64,000 bases of DNA from an uncultured Polaribacter sp. (GCA_938084845.1 CALKEB010000023.1:62001-126000); one strand, 5' to 3'; shown: positions 31,188 to 40,975, counted from the stretch's first letter. Notes: generated by a model from the sequence alone, not told the origin. Program-made: numbers and translations.

Positions 31188-31215
31188 AAACCGCTACTTG
31201 ATAAAGTAGCGGTTT
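31188..31215. terminator. Strong hairpin, T-rich mainly on minus strand
   Basis: AAACCGCTACTT-GATA-AAGTAGCGGTTT. Confidence 0.75.
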
Positions 31216-31373
31216 CAATCAATCAACCAAAAACTTCTATTATTAATTGCTCGTTTAAGTTACAAATTAACTTGAGAAGTATTTTATATGTTTACCAAAA
31301 CAATACATTACAAATATACATATATTTTGTTTAATAAAATGTTAAAATATGTAAACAAAATAATAATTTGTAA

Positions 31374-31626
31374 TTAATTTGGCATAACTACGCTGTCAAT
31401 AGCGTGTATATTACTCCGTTAGAAGCATCTACATCGGTAATTATTACTGTAGAAGTACCTCCTTTTTCGTCAGTTAAAATAACATTTCCTTCATTTAATG
31501 AGGCAGTTATATTATTTCCTTGTACCGTTTTTATGACGAACTTCCCTTCATTATCGTTTATAGCTTTAATAACGTCTGCAGCTAAAAACTTACCAAATAC
31601 TAAATGGTAGGTTAAAATAGTCCCAC
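31374..31626 (-). pseudogene. Fasciclin-domain C-terminal remnant, 5'-truncated and frameshifted
   Basis: ILTYHLVFGKFLAADVIKAINDNEGKFVIKTVQGNNITASLNEGNVILTDEKGGTSTVIITDVDASNGVI; removing 2 nt (TA) near 31407-31412 restores VIHAIDSVVMPN* ending at 31374. Confidence 0.8.
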
Positions 31627-32364
31627 TAAAATCTTTATACCCACATATCCAATCAAAAGAGAGGTGATTTTCTTTATTTGATTTGATGTTAGTTTCTTTT
31701 GACTGATACTTCTTCCTATCTGACCACCAATTAAAACGGTGAGCAATAATATTAAAGTTAGTGTCCAATTAATAGTAAAATTAGGGTTATAGAATTGACC
31801 TAATAAACCTGCCAAAGAATTTAAAAGTATAAACAGACTTGAAGTTGAAGCAATTTTCTTTGTAGTATCCCAATTGCTAAGGTGTAAAGTAGGTGCTAAA
31901 AAAATACCCCCTCCAATTCCAACTATACCAGAAAAAAAACCAATTATCCCTCCTATAAAACTATTCTTTATTCTATTGTTTTTAGAGTAATCTGTTTTAT
32001 TTTTTTTAGAATACCACATCATTATACTGGCTAGAATTAATAAAGTACCTAATAAAATAAAAAAAATAGTTTCATTAATTTTTAGGTAACCACCAAGAAA
32101 AGCAAACGGAATACTTAAGCTAACTATAGGAATTGTCTTTTTTAGATCCAATTGATTATGTCTGTAGTAATAAAGAACATTGCCTGAAACAACAAATAGA
32201 TTGCATAAAAGCGAAGTTGTTCTTATTTGAGTAAAGGTTATAGTAGTCAAAGCCAAAATGGCTAAATAGCTAGATCCACCTCCAAAACCAATAGATGAGT
32301 ACACTATTGATACCGTAAAAAATAAAAAAAATACAAGAGAATAGTCAAATAGTAGTTGAATCAT
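31612..32364 (-). CDS. TauE/SafE family membrane transporter
   Basis: Multi-TM; GGGSSYLAILALT, GFFSGIVGIGGGIFLAPTL. Confidence 0.92.
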   Translation of the reverse strand: MIQLLFDYSLVFFLFFTVSIVYSSIGFGGGSSYLAILALTTITFTQIRTTSLLCNLFVVSGNVLYYYRHNQLDLKKTIPIVSLSIPFAFLGGYLKINETIFFILLGTLLILASIMMWYSKKNKTDYSKNNRIKNSFIGGIIGFFSGIVGIGGGIFLAPTLHLSNWDTTKKIASTSSLFILLNSLAGLLGQFYNPNFTINWTLTLILLLTVLIGGQIGRSISQKKLTSNQIKKITSLLIGYVGIKILVGLF

Positions 32365-32432
32365 TTTTATGTTTTATTTTTTAAAAATACACATAAAAAA
32401 TTATATAATTCTTGTGTAAATTTGATTAATTA

Positions 32433-32459
32433 ATGCTAAAATGATATATTTATGCTAAA
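32433..32459 (+). promoter_or_regulatory. Paired ATGCTAAA direct repeats, 19-nt period (candidate operator)
   Basis: AATGCTAAAATGATATATTTATGCTAAATTAA immediately upstream of 32472 gene. Confidence 0.3.
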
Positions 32460-32471
32460 TTAATATACATA

Positions 32472-32888
32472 ATGATAAAAAACTGTCCAAATTGTAATTC
32501 TGAAGACCGAATTAAAAGTGGAGTTGTTGGTAAAAGACAGCGTTATAAATGTAAATCTTGTGGTTATTTTTTTACTGTAAATAAGATCGGAAAAAAAATA
32601 GATGATTACTATGTTAATAAATCACTCCAGTTGTATTTAGAGGGGTTGACATATAGAGAGATTGAAAGAATTTTAGGGGTTTCTCATGTAAGCATAATGA
32701 ATTGGGTTAAAAAATATAATATTAAAAGACCCAATAACTCCAACTATCATCCAACCTATAAAATATTAAACGCAAAAGAGTTAAGTGTTTATTTTAAAAA
32801 CCCAGAAAATCTTAAAGGAGCTGGAGTGGTAATTACAGAGTTAGGAGATAAATTTATGCTTATAAAATGGGAGCGATTTAAAGATTAG
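32472..32888 (+). CDS. IS1-type zinc-ribbon plus HTH protein lacking a DDE catalytic domain
   Basis: CPNC..(16)..YKCKSCGYFF zinc ribbon; TYREIERILGVSHVSIMNWVKKY HTH; unique C-terminal tail. Confidence 0.8.
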   Translation: MIKNCPNCNSEDRIKSGVVGKRQRYKCKSCGYFFTVNKIGKKIDDYYVNKSLQLYLEGLTYREIERILGVSHVSIMNWVKKYNIKRPNNSNYHPTYKILNAKELSVYFKNPENLKGAGVVITELGDKFMLIKWERFKD

Positions 32889-32933
32889 TATATTAATTAA
32901 GCAAAAAAATAATTAGTATTAAAAATTAAAATT

Positions 32934-34841
32934 ATGAGTAATTATCATATAAAAAACTTTGCGGAATATTATCAAGTATATCGTAATTCAATTCGAAACC
33001 CAGAATTATTTTGGGAAGAAATAGCCGAAGAACATTTTAGATGGCAAAAAAGGTGGGATAAAGTATTAGACTGGGATTTTTCTAAACCAGAAATTAAATG
33101 GTTTGAAGGTGCAAAATTAAATATTACAGAAAATTGTATCGATAGGCATTTGGCTACAAGAGGAGACAAAACAGCCATTCTATTTGAGCCAAATGATCCT
33201 AAAGATAATGCTGAGCATATTACCTACAATCAATTGCATGCTAGAGTAAATAAATTTGCGAATGTTCTTAAAGAACAGGGGGTTCAAAAAGGAGATCGAG
33301 TTTGTATTTATGTTCCAATGATTCCTGAATTAGCAATAGCGACTTTAGCCTGTGCAAGAATTGGTGCAATACATTCTGTAGTTTTTGCAGGATTTTCATC
33401 TACTGCATTGGCAACACGTATTAATGATTGTGATTGTAAAATGGTTATCACATCAGACGGTTCTTACAGAGGTAATAAAAAAATTGATTTAAAGGGAATT
33501 GTAGATGAAGCCTTAGAGAGTTGTAAAGGGGTAGAAACTGTTTTAGTTGCTAAAAGAATTAATAGTGATATAAAAATGGTTGAAGGTAGAGACCAATGGT
33601 TGCAACCTTTATTAGATGATGCTTCTAGTGAATGTGACGCAGAAATTATGGATGCAGAAGATCCTTTGTTTATTTTATACACATCTGGCTCTACAGGTAA
33701 ACCAAAAGGAATGGTACATACAACAGCAGGTTATATGGTTTATACTGCGTATACGTTTAAAAATGCTTTTCAATACAAAGAAAATGATGTGTATTGGTGT
33801 ACAGCAGATATCGGTTGGATTACTGGTCATTCATATATTGTATACGGACCTTTAGCTAACGGTGCAACAACAGTAATGTTTGAAGGAGTGCCAAGTTACC
33901 CTGACTTTGGGCGTTTTTGGGAAATTGTAGAAAAACATAAAGTAAGTCAATTTTATACAGCTCCAACTGCCATTAGAGCTTTGGCAAAACATGGTTCAGA
34001 ATTAGTAGATAAATACGATTTAACTTCTCTAAAAGTTTTAGGTTCTGTAGGTGAGCCAATTAATGAAGAAGCCTGGCATTGGTATAATGATAATGTGGGT
34101 AAAAAGAAAAGCCCAATTATAGATACTTGGTGGCAAACAGAAACAGGTGGTATGATGATTACTCCAATACCATACGTTACTCCAACAAAACCAACTTATG
34201 CAACGCTACCATTTATTGGGATTCAGCCTTGTTTAATGGGCGAAAACGGTGAAGAATTAAAAGGAAATCAAGTAGAAGGTAGGTTATGTATAAAATATCC
34301 ATGGCCAAGTATTGCACGTACTATTTGGGGTAATCATCAACGTTATAAAGAAACTTATTTTTCAGCTTATAATAATATGTACTTTACAGGAGATGGAGCT
34401 TTAAGAGATGAAGTTGGATATTACAGAATTACAGGTAGAGTAGATGATGTAATTATAGTTTCTGGTCATAACTTAGGAACAGCACCTATTGAAGATGCAA
34501 TTAATGAACACCCTGCCATTGCAGAGTCTGCCATTGTTGGTTTTCCTCATGATATTAAAGGAAGTGCATTGTATGGCTATATAACCTTAAAAGATACTGG
34601 AGAAAATAGAAAGCATGATAACTTAAGAAAAGAAATAAATCAATTAATATCTGATCGAATTGGGCCCATTGCCAAATTAGATAAAATTCAGTTTTCTGAA
34701 GGATTACCAAAAACAAGATCTGGAAAAATTATGAGACGTATTTTACGTAAAATAGCCTCTAATGATATGGGTAATTTAGGGGATACGAGTACACTTTTAA
34801 ATCCAGAAGTTGTTCAAAATATTATAGATAACCGATTGTAA
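32934..34841 (+). CDS. acs: Acetyl-CoA synthetase
   Basis: ILYTSGSTGKPKGMVHT, WWQTETGG, GLPKTRSGKIMRRILRKIA. Confidence 0.97.
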   Translation: MSNYHIKNFAEYYQVYRNSIRNPELFWEEIAEEHFRWQKRWDKVLDWDFSKPEIKWFEGAKLNITENCIDRHLATRGDKTAILFEPNDPKDNAEHITYNQLHARVNKFANVLKEQGVQKGDRVCIYVPMIPELAIATLACARIGAIHSVVFAGFSSTALATRINDCDCKMVITSDGSYRGNKKIDLKGIVDEALESCKGVETVLVAKRINSDIKMVEGRDQWLQPLLDDASSECDAEIMDAEDPLFILYTSGSTGKPKGMVHTTAGYMVYTAYTFKNAFQYKENDVYWCTADIGWITGHSYIVYGPLANGATTVMFEGVPSYPDFGRFWEIVEKHKVSQFYTAPTAIRALAKHGSELVDKYDLTSLKVLGSVGEPINEEAWHWYNDNVGKKKSPIIDTWWQTETGGMMITPIPYVTPTKPTYATLPFIGIQPCLMGENGEELKGNQVEGRLCIKYPWPSIARTIWGNHQRYKETYFSAYNNMYFTGDGALRDEVGYYRITGRVDDVIIVSGHNLGTAPIEDAINEHPAIAESAIVGFPHDIKGSALYGYITLKDTGENRKHDNLRKEINQLISDRIGPIAKLDKIQFSEGLPKTRSGKIMRRILRKIASNDMGNLGDTSTLLNPEVVQNIIDNRL

Positions 34842-34921
34842 TTTTTTAAAATAGTATCAACTAAATACTGTAATTAAATTCAATTTGTAAAATTATTTTA
34901 AATTGAAGCTATTCTAAAATT

Positions 34922-34957
34922 AAGACCTGTTAAGTTTTAAATTTTGACAGGTCTTTT
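34922..34957 (+). terminator. Putative terminator downstream of acs
   Basis: AAGACCTGTTAA...TTGACAGGTCTTTT. Confidence 0.75.
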
Positions 34958-35031
34958 AGTTACCTTTGTTTATAAATTATACAATAGTCTTCTTTTTAAC
35001 TTAAAGCCCAACAAAAGCAATAATAATCTAT

Positions 35032-36798
35032 ATGAGCCCATCAAAAAACGTACAAACAAAAAATAAAAAAGGTAAAGTTTCTATAGGTAAAGCTTTTAAA
35101 ACTATTATTTGGCCAAGAAGAAATTTAGTATTTGTGGGACTAATTTTAATTGTAATAAGAAGTTTAGCAGGTTTAATTTTGCCTTGGCAAAGTAAAATAT
35201 TATTAGATAATGTTGTACCTAATAATAACTTTGAACAACTAAAAATGGTGATCATAATTGTTTTAAGTGCAATTTTAGTTCAAGCAATTACCTCCTTTTT
35301 ATTAACAAGAATTTTAAGCGTACAAGCACAATATTTAATTTCAGAATTAAGAGCTCAAGTACAGAAAAAAGTATTGTCTCTACCCATTTCTTTTTTTGAT
35401 AATACAAAATCAGGAGCATTGGTCTCTAGGATTATGAGTGATGTAGAAGGCGTACGGAATTTAATTGGTACTGGTTTAGTACAATTAGTTGGAGGAACAA
35501 TTACAGCGTTAATCTCTTTAATCATTCTGATAAATTTAAATCCTTGGATGACTTTATTTGTCTTTTTGCCAATTTCAATTTTTGGTTTTGTGGCTTTAAA
35601 AGCGTTTAAGTTTATTCGTCCTATTTTTAGAGTAAGAGGTAAAATAAATGCAGAAGTTAAAGGTAGATTAACAGAAACATTAGCTGGTGTTAGAGTTATT
35701 AAAGCATTTAATGCAGAAAGTCAAGAAAATATAGTATTTGAGAAAGGAGTAGATAAACTTTATCAGAATGTAAAAAAGAGTTTAACAGCAACAGCTTTAA
35801 TGACTAGTTCATCTACTTTTTTAATAGGAGTAGCTACTACAGGAATTATGGGAATTGGAGGTTATTATATGATGCAAGGAGAAATGACGACAGGAGATTT
35901 TTTATTTTTTACCTTAATTCTTGGGTTTATGATAGCACCTATTGTTCAGATGAGTAATATAGGGAGTCAACTCACTGAGGCTTTGGCAGGTTTAGATAGA
36001 ACAGAAGAGCTAATGAATAAGGCTGCAGAAGATGATAATGAAGATAGAACGATTGAATTAAATGCCATTAAAGGTGAAATAATATTTAATGATGTTTCTT
36101 TTTCTTATGAAGAAGGGAAGCAAGTTTTACACAATATCAATTTTCAAGTACCTGCTGGATCTGTTACTGCTCTAGTTGGTAGTTCAGGCTCTGGTAAATC
36201 TACTATTGCAGGCTTATCAGCAACATTCTTAAATCCAAAATCTGGATTAATTACAATAGACAATAAAGATATTTCAAAAGTTAAATTAGCAACTTATCGA
36301 AAGAATTTAGGTGTTGTTTTACAAGACGAATTTTTATTTGAGGGTACGATTAGAGAAAATATTCTTTTTCCAAGACCCAATGCCTCTGAAGAAGAATTAC
36401 AAAATGCTGTAAAAGCTGCGTATGTAAATGAATTTACAGATAGATTTGATAAAGGTTTAGATACTTTAATAGGTGAAAGAGGTGTAAAGCTATCAGGTGG
36501 TCAAAGACAAAGATTGGCCATAGCTAGAGCTATTCTAGCAAATCCTAAAATTTTAATTTTAGACGAAGCAACTTCAAGTTTAGATACTGAAAGTGAGTCT
36601 TTAATCCAAAAAAGTTTATCAGAATTGGTAAAAGATAGAACCACTATTGTAATTGCCCATAGATTAAGCACCATAAAAAAAGCGGATCAAATTCTGGTAA
36701 TTGAAGCTGGTAAAATAGCAGAAAGAGGTACTCATAACGATTTAATTGATGCAAAAGGGAGGTATTTTGATTTGTATACCTATCAATCAAAAATTTAA
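35032..36798 (+). CDS. ABC transporter, fused permease/ATP-binding (MsbA-like)
   Basis: VGSSGSGKSTIAGL, LSGGQRQRLAIARAIL, 6-TM N-terminal domain. Confidence 0.94.
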   Translation: MSPSKNVQTKNKKGKVSIGKAFKTIIWPRRNLVFVGLILIVIRSLAGLILPWQSKILLDNVVPNNNFEQLKMVIIIVLSAILVQAITSFLLTRILSVQAQYLISELRAQVQKKVLSLPISFFDNTKSGALVSRIMSDVEGVRNLIGTGLVQLVGGTITALISLIILINLNPWMTLFVFLPISIFGFVALKAFKFIRPIFRVRGKINAEVKGRLTETLAGVRVIKAFNAESQENIVFEKGVDKLYQNVKKSLTATALMTSSSTFLIGVATTGIMGIGGYYMMQGEMTTGDFLFFTLILGFMIAPIVQMSNIGSQLTEALAGLDRTEELMNKAAEDDNEDRTIELNAIKGEIIFNDVSFSYEEGKQVLHNINFQVPAGSVTALVGSSGSGKSTIAGLSATFLNPKSGLITIDNKDISKVKLATYRKNLGVVLQDEFLFEGTIRENILFPRPNASEEELQNAVKAAYVNEFTDRFDKGLDTLIGERGVKLSGGQRQRLAIARAILANPKILILDEATSSLDTESESLIQKSLSELVKDRTTIVIAHRLSTIKKADQILVIEAGKIAERGTHNDLIDAKGRYFDLYTYQSKI

Positions 36799-36812
36799 AA
36801 ACAATGATTTAT

Positions 36813-37352
36813 TTACAGGTAGTTGATAATCTTATCATAAACCATAGTATAATACTCATGAAACCTTGATAATAATACATTTTCTAGATTTTTTGTTTGT
36901 TTTAAAATAGCTAAATCAAACAATTGAATAGCGGCTACTTCTTCCTTTTGGATTTTTAATTCTGATAGCGGTTTTTTTAATTCTGCAATAAACACATGAT
37001 GGTGTTCATTATCTATAATACCATTGGAATGCGAAACTTGATGAACTCTAGTACCTATTTTTATAAGATCTTCTTCAGATAATTCCAATCCAATTTCTTC
37101 AAAAACTTCTCGTTTTGCAGCGTTTAGAACTGATTCTCCAGCACCAATATGTCCTGCAACAGAAATATCCCAAAGGCCTGGAAATATTTTCTTAGTCAAT
37201 GCTCTTTTTTGAAGCAGAATTTTTTTACTAGTAGTAAAAAGCCAAATATGTACAGTTGCATGATACCAACCTTTTTTATGGGCTTCAGATTTTAAAGCAG
37301 TTTTCCCTGTTGGTTTTCCTTCAGGAGTTAATATATCTATGACTTCATCCAT
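36813..37352 (-). CDS. NUDIX hydrolase
   Basis: GHIGAGESVLNAAKREVFEEIGLEL Nudix box. Confidence 0.93.
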   Translation of the reverse strand: MDEVIDILTPEGKPTGKTALKSEAHKKGWYHATVHIWLFTTSKKILLQKRALTKKIFPGLWDISVAGHIGAGESVLNAAKREVFEEIGLELSEEDLIKIGTRVHQVSHSNGIIDNEHHHVFIAELKKPLSELKIQKEEVAAIQLFDLAILKQTKNLENVLLSRFHEYYTMVYDKIINYL

Positions 37353-37403
37353 AATAAATTCTTAAAGCGCTATTAAAGGAGTATTTTATTTGGAACAAAA
37401 TAA

Positions 37404-37445
37404 AAATGTATCGAGAATTCATATTTATAAATTCTCGATACATTT
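37404..37445 (-). terminator. Terminator of M42 peptidase gene
   Basis: 16-bp perfect stem AAATGTATCGAGAATT / AATTCTCGATACATTT, 10-nt loop, T-rich on minus strand. Confidence 0.82.
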
Positions 37446-37490
37446 CATATATTACTTATAATTTTAATGATTTTGTTTACGTTTCATTCG

Positions 37491-38579
37491 TTAATCAAAA
37501 TAAGAAAATGTGTCACCGTTCTTAATTTGCAGTAATGACTCATAAATCATTTTAATAACATTTTCTACATCATTTCTGTGTACCATTTCAACAGTAGTAT
37601 GCATGTAACGTAAGGGTAAAGAAATCAATGCAGATGCTACACCTCCATTGCTATAGGCAAAAGCGTCTGTATCTGTACCTGTAGCTCTAGATAAAGCAGA
37701 ACGTTGAAAAGGGATGTTTTTAACCTCTGCAGTTTCTATAATTAAATCTCTTAATTTTTGCTGAACAGCCGGGGCATACGCAATTACGGGTCCTTTTCCT
37801 AACTCTAAATGACCTGCTTTTTTCATTTCTATCATTGGGGTTGTAGTATCATGAGTCACATCTGTAACAATAGCAACATTTGGTTGTATTGTTTGGGTAA
37901 TCATCTCTGCTCCTCTTAAACCAATCTCCTCTTGTACAGAGTTTGTAATGTATAAACCAAAAGGTAAATCAATATTATTTTCTTTTAATAACCGTCCAAC
38001 TTCTGCAATCATAAAACCACCCATTCTATTGTCTAGTGCTCTACAAACAAATTTATCTCCATTTAAAACATGAAATTCATCTGGATAGGTAATTACACAG
38101 CCAACATGGATTCCTAATGCTAAAACCTCTTCTTTATTACTACACCCCACATCTATTGTAATATTATCTGGTTTTGGTGCTTGTTCGCTTGCTTTATCTC
38201 TAGTATGTATAGCTGGCCAACCAAAAACACCTTTTACAATGCCTTTTTTAGTGTGAATATTTACAATTTTACTTGGTGCTATCTGATGATCTGATCCTCC
38301 GTTTCTGATTACATAGATTAAACCGTTGTCTGTAATATAATTTACATACCAAGAAATTTCATCTGCATGTCCTTCTATAACAACTTTATATTTTGCATCA
38401 GGGTTGATAACACCTACAGCAGATCCGTATGTATCTGTAATAAATTCATCTACATAAGGTCTTAAATAATCCATCCATATCTTTTGACCTTCCCATTCAT
38501 AACCTGTTGGAGATGCATTATTTAAATATTTTTCTAAAAATTTTAATGATTTTTCGTTTAGTATTGACTTATCTGACAT
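37491..38579 (-). CDS. M42 family aminopeptidase
   Basis: GHADEISWYV, CRALDNRMGGFM, SVQEEIGLRGA; likely start MSDKSILNEK at 38579, downstream of track start 38630. Confidence 0.92.
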   Translation of the reverse strand: MSDKSILNEKSLKFLEKYLNNASPTGYEWEGQKIWMDYLRPYVDEFITDTYGSAVGVINPDAKYKVVIEGHADEISWYVNYITDNGLIYVIRNGGSDHQIAPSKIVNIHTKKGIVKGVFGWPAIHTRDKASEQAPKPDNITIDVGCSNKEEVLALGIHVGCVITYPDEFHVLNGDKFVCRALDNRMGGFMIAEVGRLLKENNIDLPFGLYITNSVQEEIGLRGAEMITQTIQPNVAIVTDVTHDTTTPMIEMKKAGHLELGKGPVIAYAPAVQQKLRDLIIETAEVKNIPFQRSALSRATGTDTDAFAYSNGGVASALISLPLRYMHTTVEMVHRNDVENVIKMIYESLLQIKNGDTFSYFD

Positions 38580-38706
38580 AATATCTTTTCTTTTTCGTAA
38601 AAATAAAACGATTTTTTTAACTAATCTCAAATTTTTATCTTAAATATTGTAACAATATACCTAATAATTTCTCTAATAACAGAATCTAAAATCAAACTGT
38701 AAAAAC

Positions 38707-39120
38707 ATGAAATTTTTTAAAACTACTTTAGTGCTTGTTTTATTATTTTTGATAACAAATTGTTCAACCAAAATTGAGAGTTCATCAGATTTTTATCCTG
38801 ATTTTAAAATAGCCAAAAGCTGATTTAAAAAAGAACTTAAAAAGGAGATGGATTTTGATGATTTGTCAATTGGAACTTATTACACTAAAAAGAATAATAT
38901 TACAGAAGAAAAAGGTTTAAATTTAACTTTTAAAAATGCTAAACAGGAAGTTTATAGTACTAATGAAGCAAATAAAAAAGCAAATTTTATAGCAATACAG
39001 GTGAATAAGTATTTACTTAATATAGATAATTATCATTATGTAATTATTATCTTCGAAAATGAGAATGAAGAAGCTGGTGTTAAAAAATCTTCTAGAATTA
39101 CAATAAAAAGAGAATTATAA
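38707..39120 (+). pseudogene. Lipoprotein ORF interrupted by in-frame TGA at 38821
   Basis: MKFFKTTLVLVLLFLITNCSTKIESSSDFYPDFKIAKS*FKKELKKEMDFDDLSIG... same frame on both sides of TGA. Confidence 0.7.
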
Positions 39121-39305
39121 CCAACCAACATAGCATGAAATTAAACATACATTACTTAACAAAAATCAACAAAAAAAGAGTAAAAGCAATTGATAATTGT
39201 TGGTATAGATCTATACAAATAAATTAATTGATACAAAATCGATCAACAATAAAAAAAAATTAACATCTACTGTTTTTTTAGCAATAAGTAGTATGAAAAG
39301 CTAAT

Positions 39306-39833
39306 TTGAAATTGAATACAATACCATTGAAAAAAAGATTTATAAATAGAAATTTTCAAAAACTACTTTTAGAAAAAGGACAAAGTAGAGAAATAGGCCA
39401 AGGTTTTATAAATACAGTTGGCATTATAACAGAGGATTCTTTTGATAATTTAATCAAAATAAAACAAGAGCTAGAAGAAATTTTAGAAGTTAAAAACACA
39501 AAAATTTATAGCTTTAGGCCTTATAAGAGAAAACAAGAAGTTTCATTTAAGCACTTTACAGAAAAAGATTTTACATGGAGTGGTAAAATTAAGCAACCAA
39601 GTTTTAAAGTATTTGTAGATGAACCATTTGATTTACTAATAGGCCTGTTTGATACTGAAAATATGTACATAGAAAATGCTATTTTACGTTCAAATGCAAA
39701 ATTTAAGGCTGGTATTTCAAATGTGAATCAACAATTATATGATCTTGAAATTTCGTCATCTAAAAATGGGACAAAATTGTTTTTTATAGAGTTGAAAAAA
39801 TATTTGGGAATTTTAAATAAACTAAAAAATTAA
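39306..39833 (+). CDS. DUF6913-like hypothetical protein, TTG start
   Basis: Uninterrupted 175-aa ORF preceding dapA; family name is from memory. Confidence 0.7.
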   Translation: MKLNTIPLKKRFINRNFQKLLLEKGQSREIGQGFINTVGIITEDSFDNLIKIKQELEEILEVKNTKIYSFRPYKRKQEVSFKHFTEKDFTWSGKIKQPSFKVFVDEPFDLLIGLFDTENMYIENAILRSNAKFKAGISNVNQQLYDLEISSSKNGTKLFFIELKKYLGILNKLKN

Positions 39834-39931
39834 ACTTCAATCTTAAAGTTGTGTATTCTTTACATTCTTCTTCAAATATTTATTTTCATATTTTTTAAAA
39901 TTGTAATTTTACACCGTAAAAATTATAAATA

Positions 39932-40813
39932 ATGCAAAAATTTATTGGTATGGGTGTTGCTTTAATTACACCCTTTAAAGAAGATTTATCTATAGATTTA
40001 GAAGCCCTAAAAAAATTGGTAAATTTTAATATAGAAAATGGCACAAATTATCTAGTTATTAATGGTACTACAGGAGAAAGCGCCACAATAACAGAAGACG
40101 AAAAAAAACTTATTATAGATGTTATTGTCAAAGAAAATAATAGTAGAGTTCCTTTAGTATTGGGTGTTGGAGGAAATAATTCTATAGCCGTAGCAAATGA
40201 AATTAGATCAAGAGATTTTACAGGTATAGATGGTATTCTATCTGTAGCACCTTATTATAGTAAGCCAACGCAAGAAGGATTTTATCAGCATTATAAACTG
40301 CTTGCAGAGGCTACAGATTTGCCAATTATTTTATACAACGTGCCTGGAAGAACTGCTAAAAACATGGATCCAGAAACTATTTTAAGGTTGGCAAAAGATT
40401 TTAAAAATATTGTAGGTGTTAAAGAAGCAGGTAATAACATTCAACAATACAACAAGTTGATAAAAAATAAACCAGAAGATTTTTTAATTATTTCTGGTGA
40501 TGATGATTTAGCATTAGGGGTAACCTTAGCAGGAGGGGCAGGTGTTATTTCTGTAATTGGACAAGCCTACCCTTCAGAGTTTTCTAAAATGATACAGATA
40601 GGATTAGCAGGGAATAACAAATCTGCATATGCTATTCATTTTAAACTTATGGATATTATTGATTATATTTTTGAAGAAAATAATCCTGCAGGAATTAAAA
40701 CAGTTTTACAGGAACTTAATATCTGTAAGAATCAAGTACGTTTACCACTAGTAAAAGCAAGTAAAGAACTAGAACAAAAGATATCAAACTATATTACAAA
40801 TTTTAATTCTTAA
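39932..40813 (+). CDS. dapA: 4-hydroxy-tetrahydrodipicolinate synthase
   Basis: INGTTGESATITEDEK, ILYNVPGRTAKNM, VGVKEAGNN. Confidence 0.96.
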   Translation: MQKFIGMGVALITPFKEDLSIDLEALKKLVNFNIENGTNYLVINGTTGESATITEDEKKLIIDVIVKENNSRVPLVLGVGGNNSIAVANEIRSRDFTGIDGILSVAPYYSKPTQEGFYQHYKLLAEATDLPIILYNVPGRTAKNMDPETILRLAKDFKNIVGVKEAGNNIQQYNKLIKNKPEDFLIISGDDDLALGVTLAGGAGVISVIGQAYPSEFSKMIQIGLAGNNKSAYAIHFKLMDIIDYIFEENNPAGIKTVLQELNICKNQVRLPLVKASKELEQKISNYITNFNS

Positions 40814-40975
40814 CAAACTTTTAGTATCCTCTTATTATAATTTTAAGTTTTTATGATGCAATATTGCAATGTAGATTATACGTATTGCTATTCAAATTTT
40901 AAAAGTAACAGGAGTTTTTGTTTTTTAAAGTTTTTTCGAAAAAAATAAATACTTTTATTATCCATAATTAATTCA

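Noticed and set aside
30880-31218. 112-aa hydrophobic ORF antisense to hypothetical 30815..31180
   Set aside because: Hydrophobicity follows from antisense reading of Lys/Asn-rich codons
31388-31768. Track ORF of 126 aa as a genuine gene
   Set aside because: N-terminal ~50 aa is tauE out of frame; only the C-terminal part has fasciclin similarity and it is frameshifted
32472-32888. Active IS1 insertion
   Set aside because: No DDE transposase ORF and no terminal inverted repeats or target duplication seen
37404-37445. Large inverted repeat as a mobile-element end
   Set aside because: Single hairpin with T-rich tail at the 3' end of the M42 peptidase gene; better explained as a terminator
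40857-40868. TGCAATATTGCA palindrome upstream of bamD
   Set aside because: 12-bp palindrome in very AT-rich DNA; no partner site or conservation evidence available
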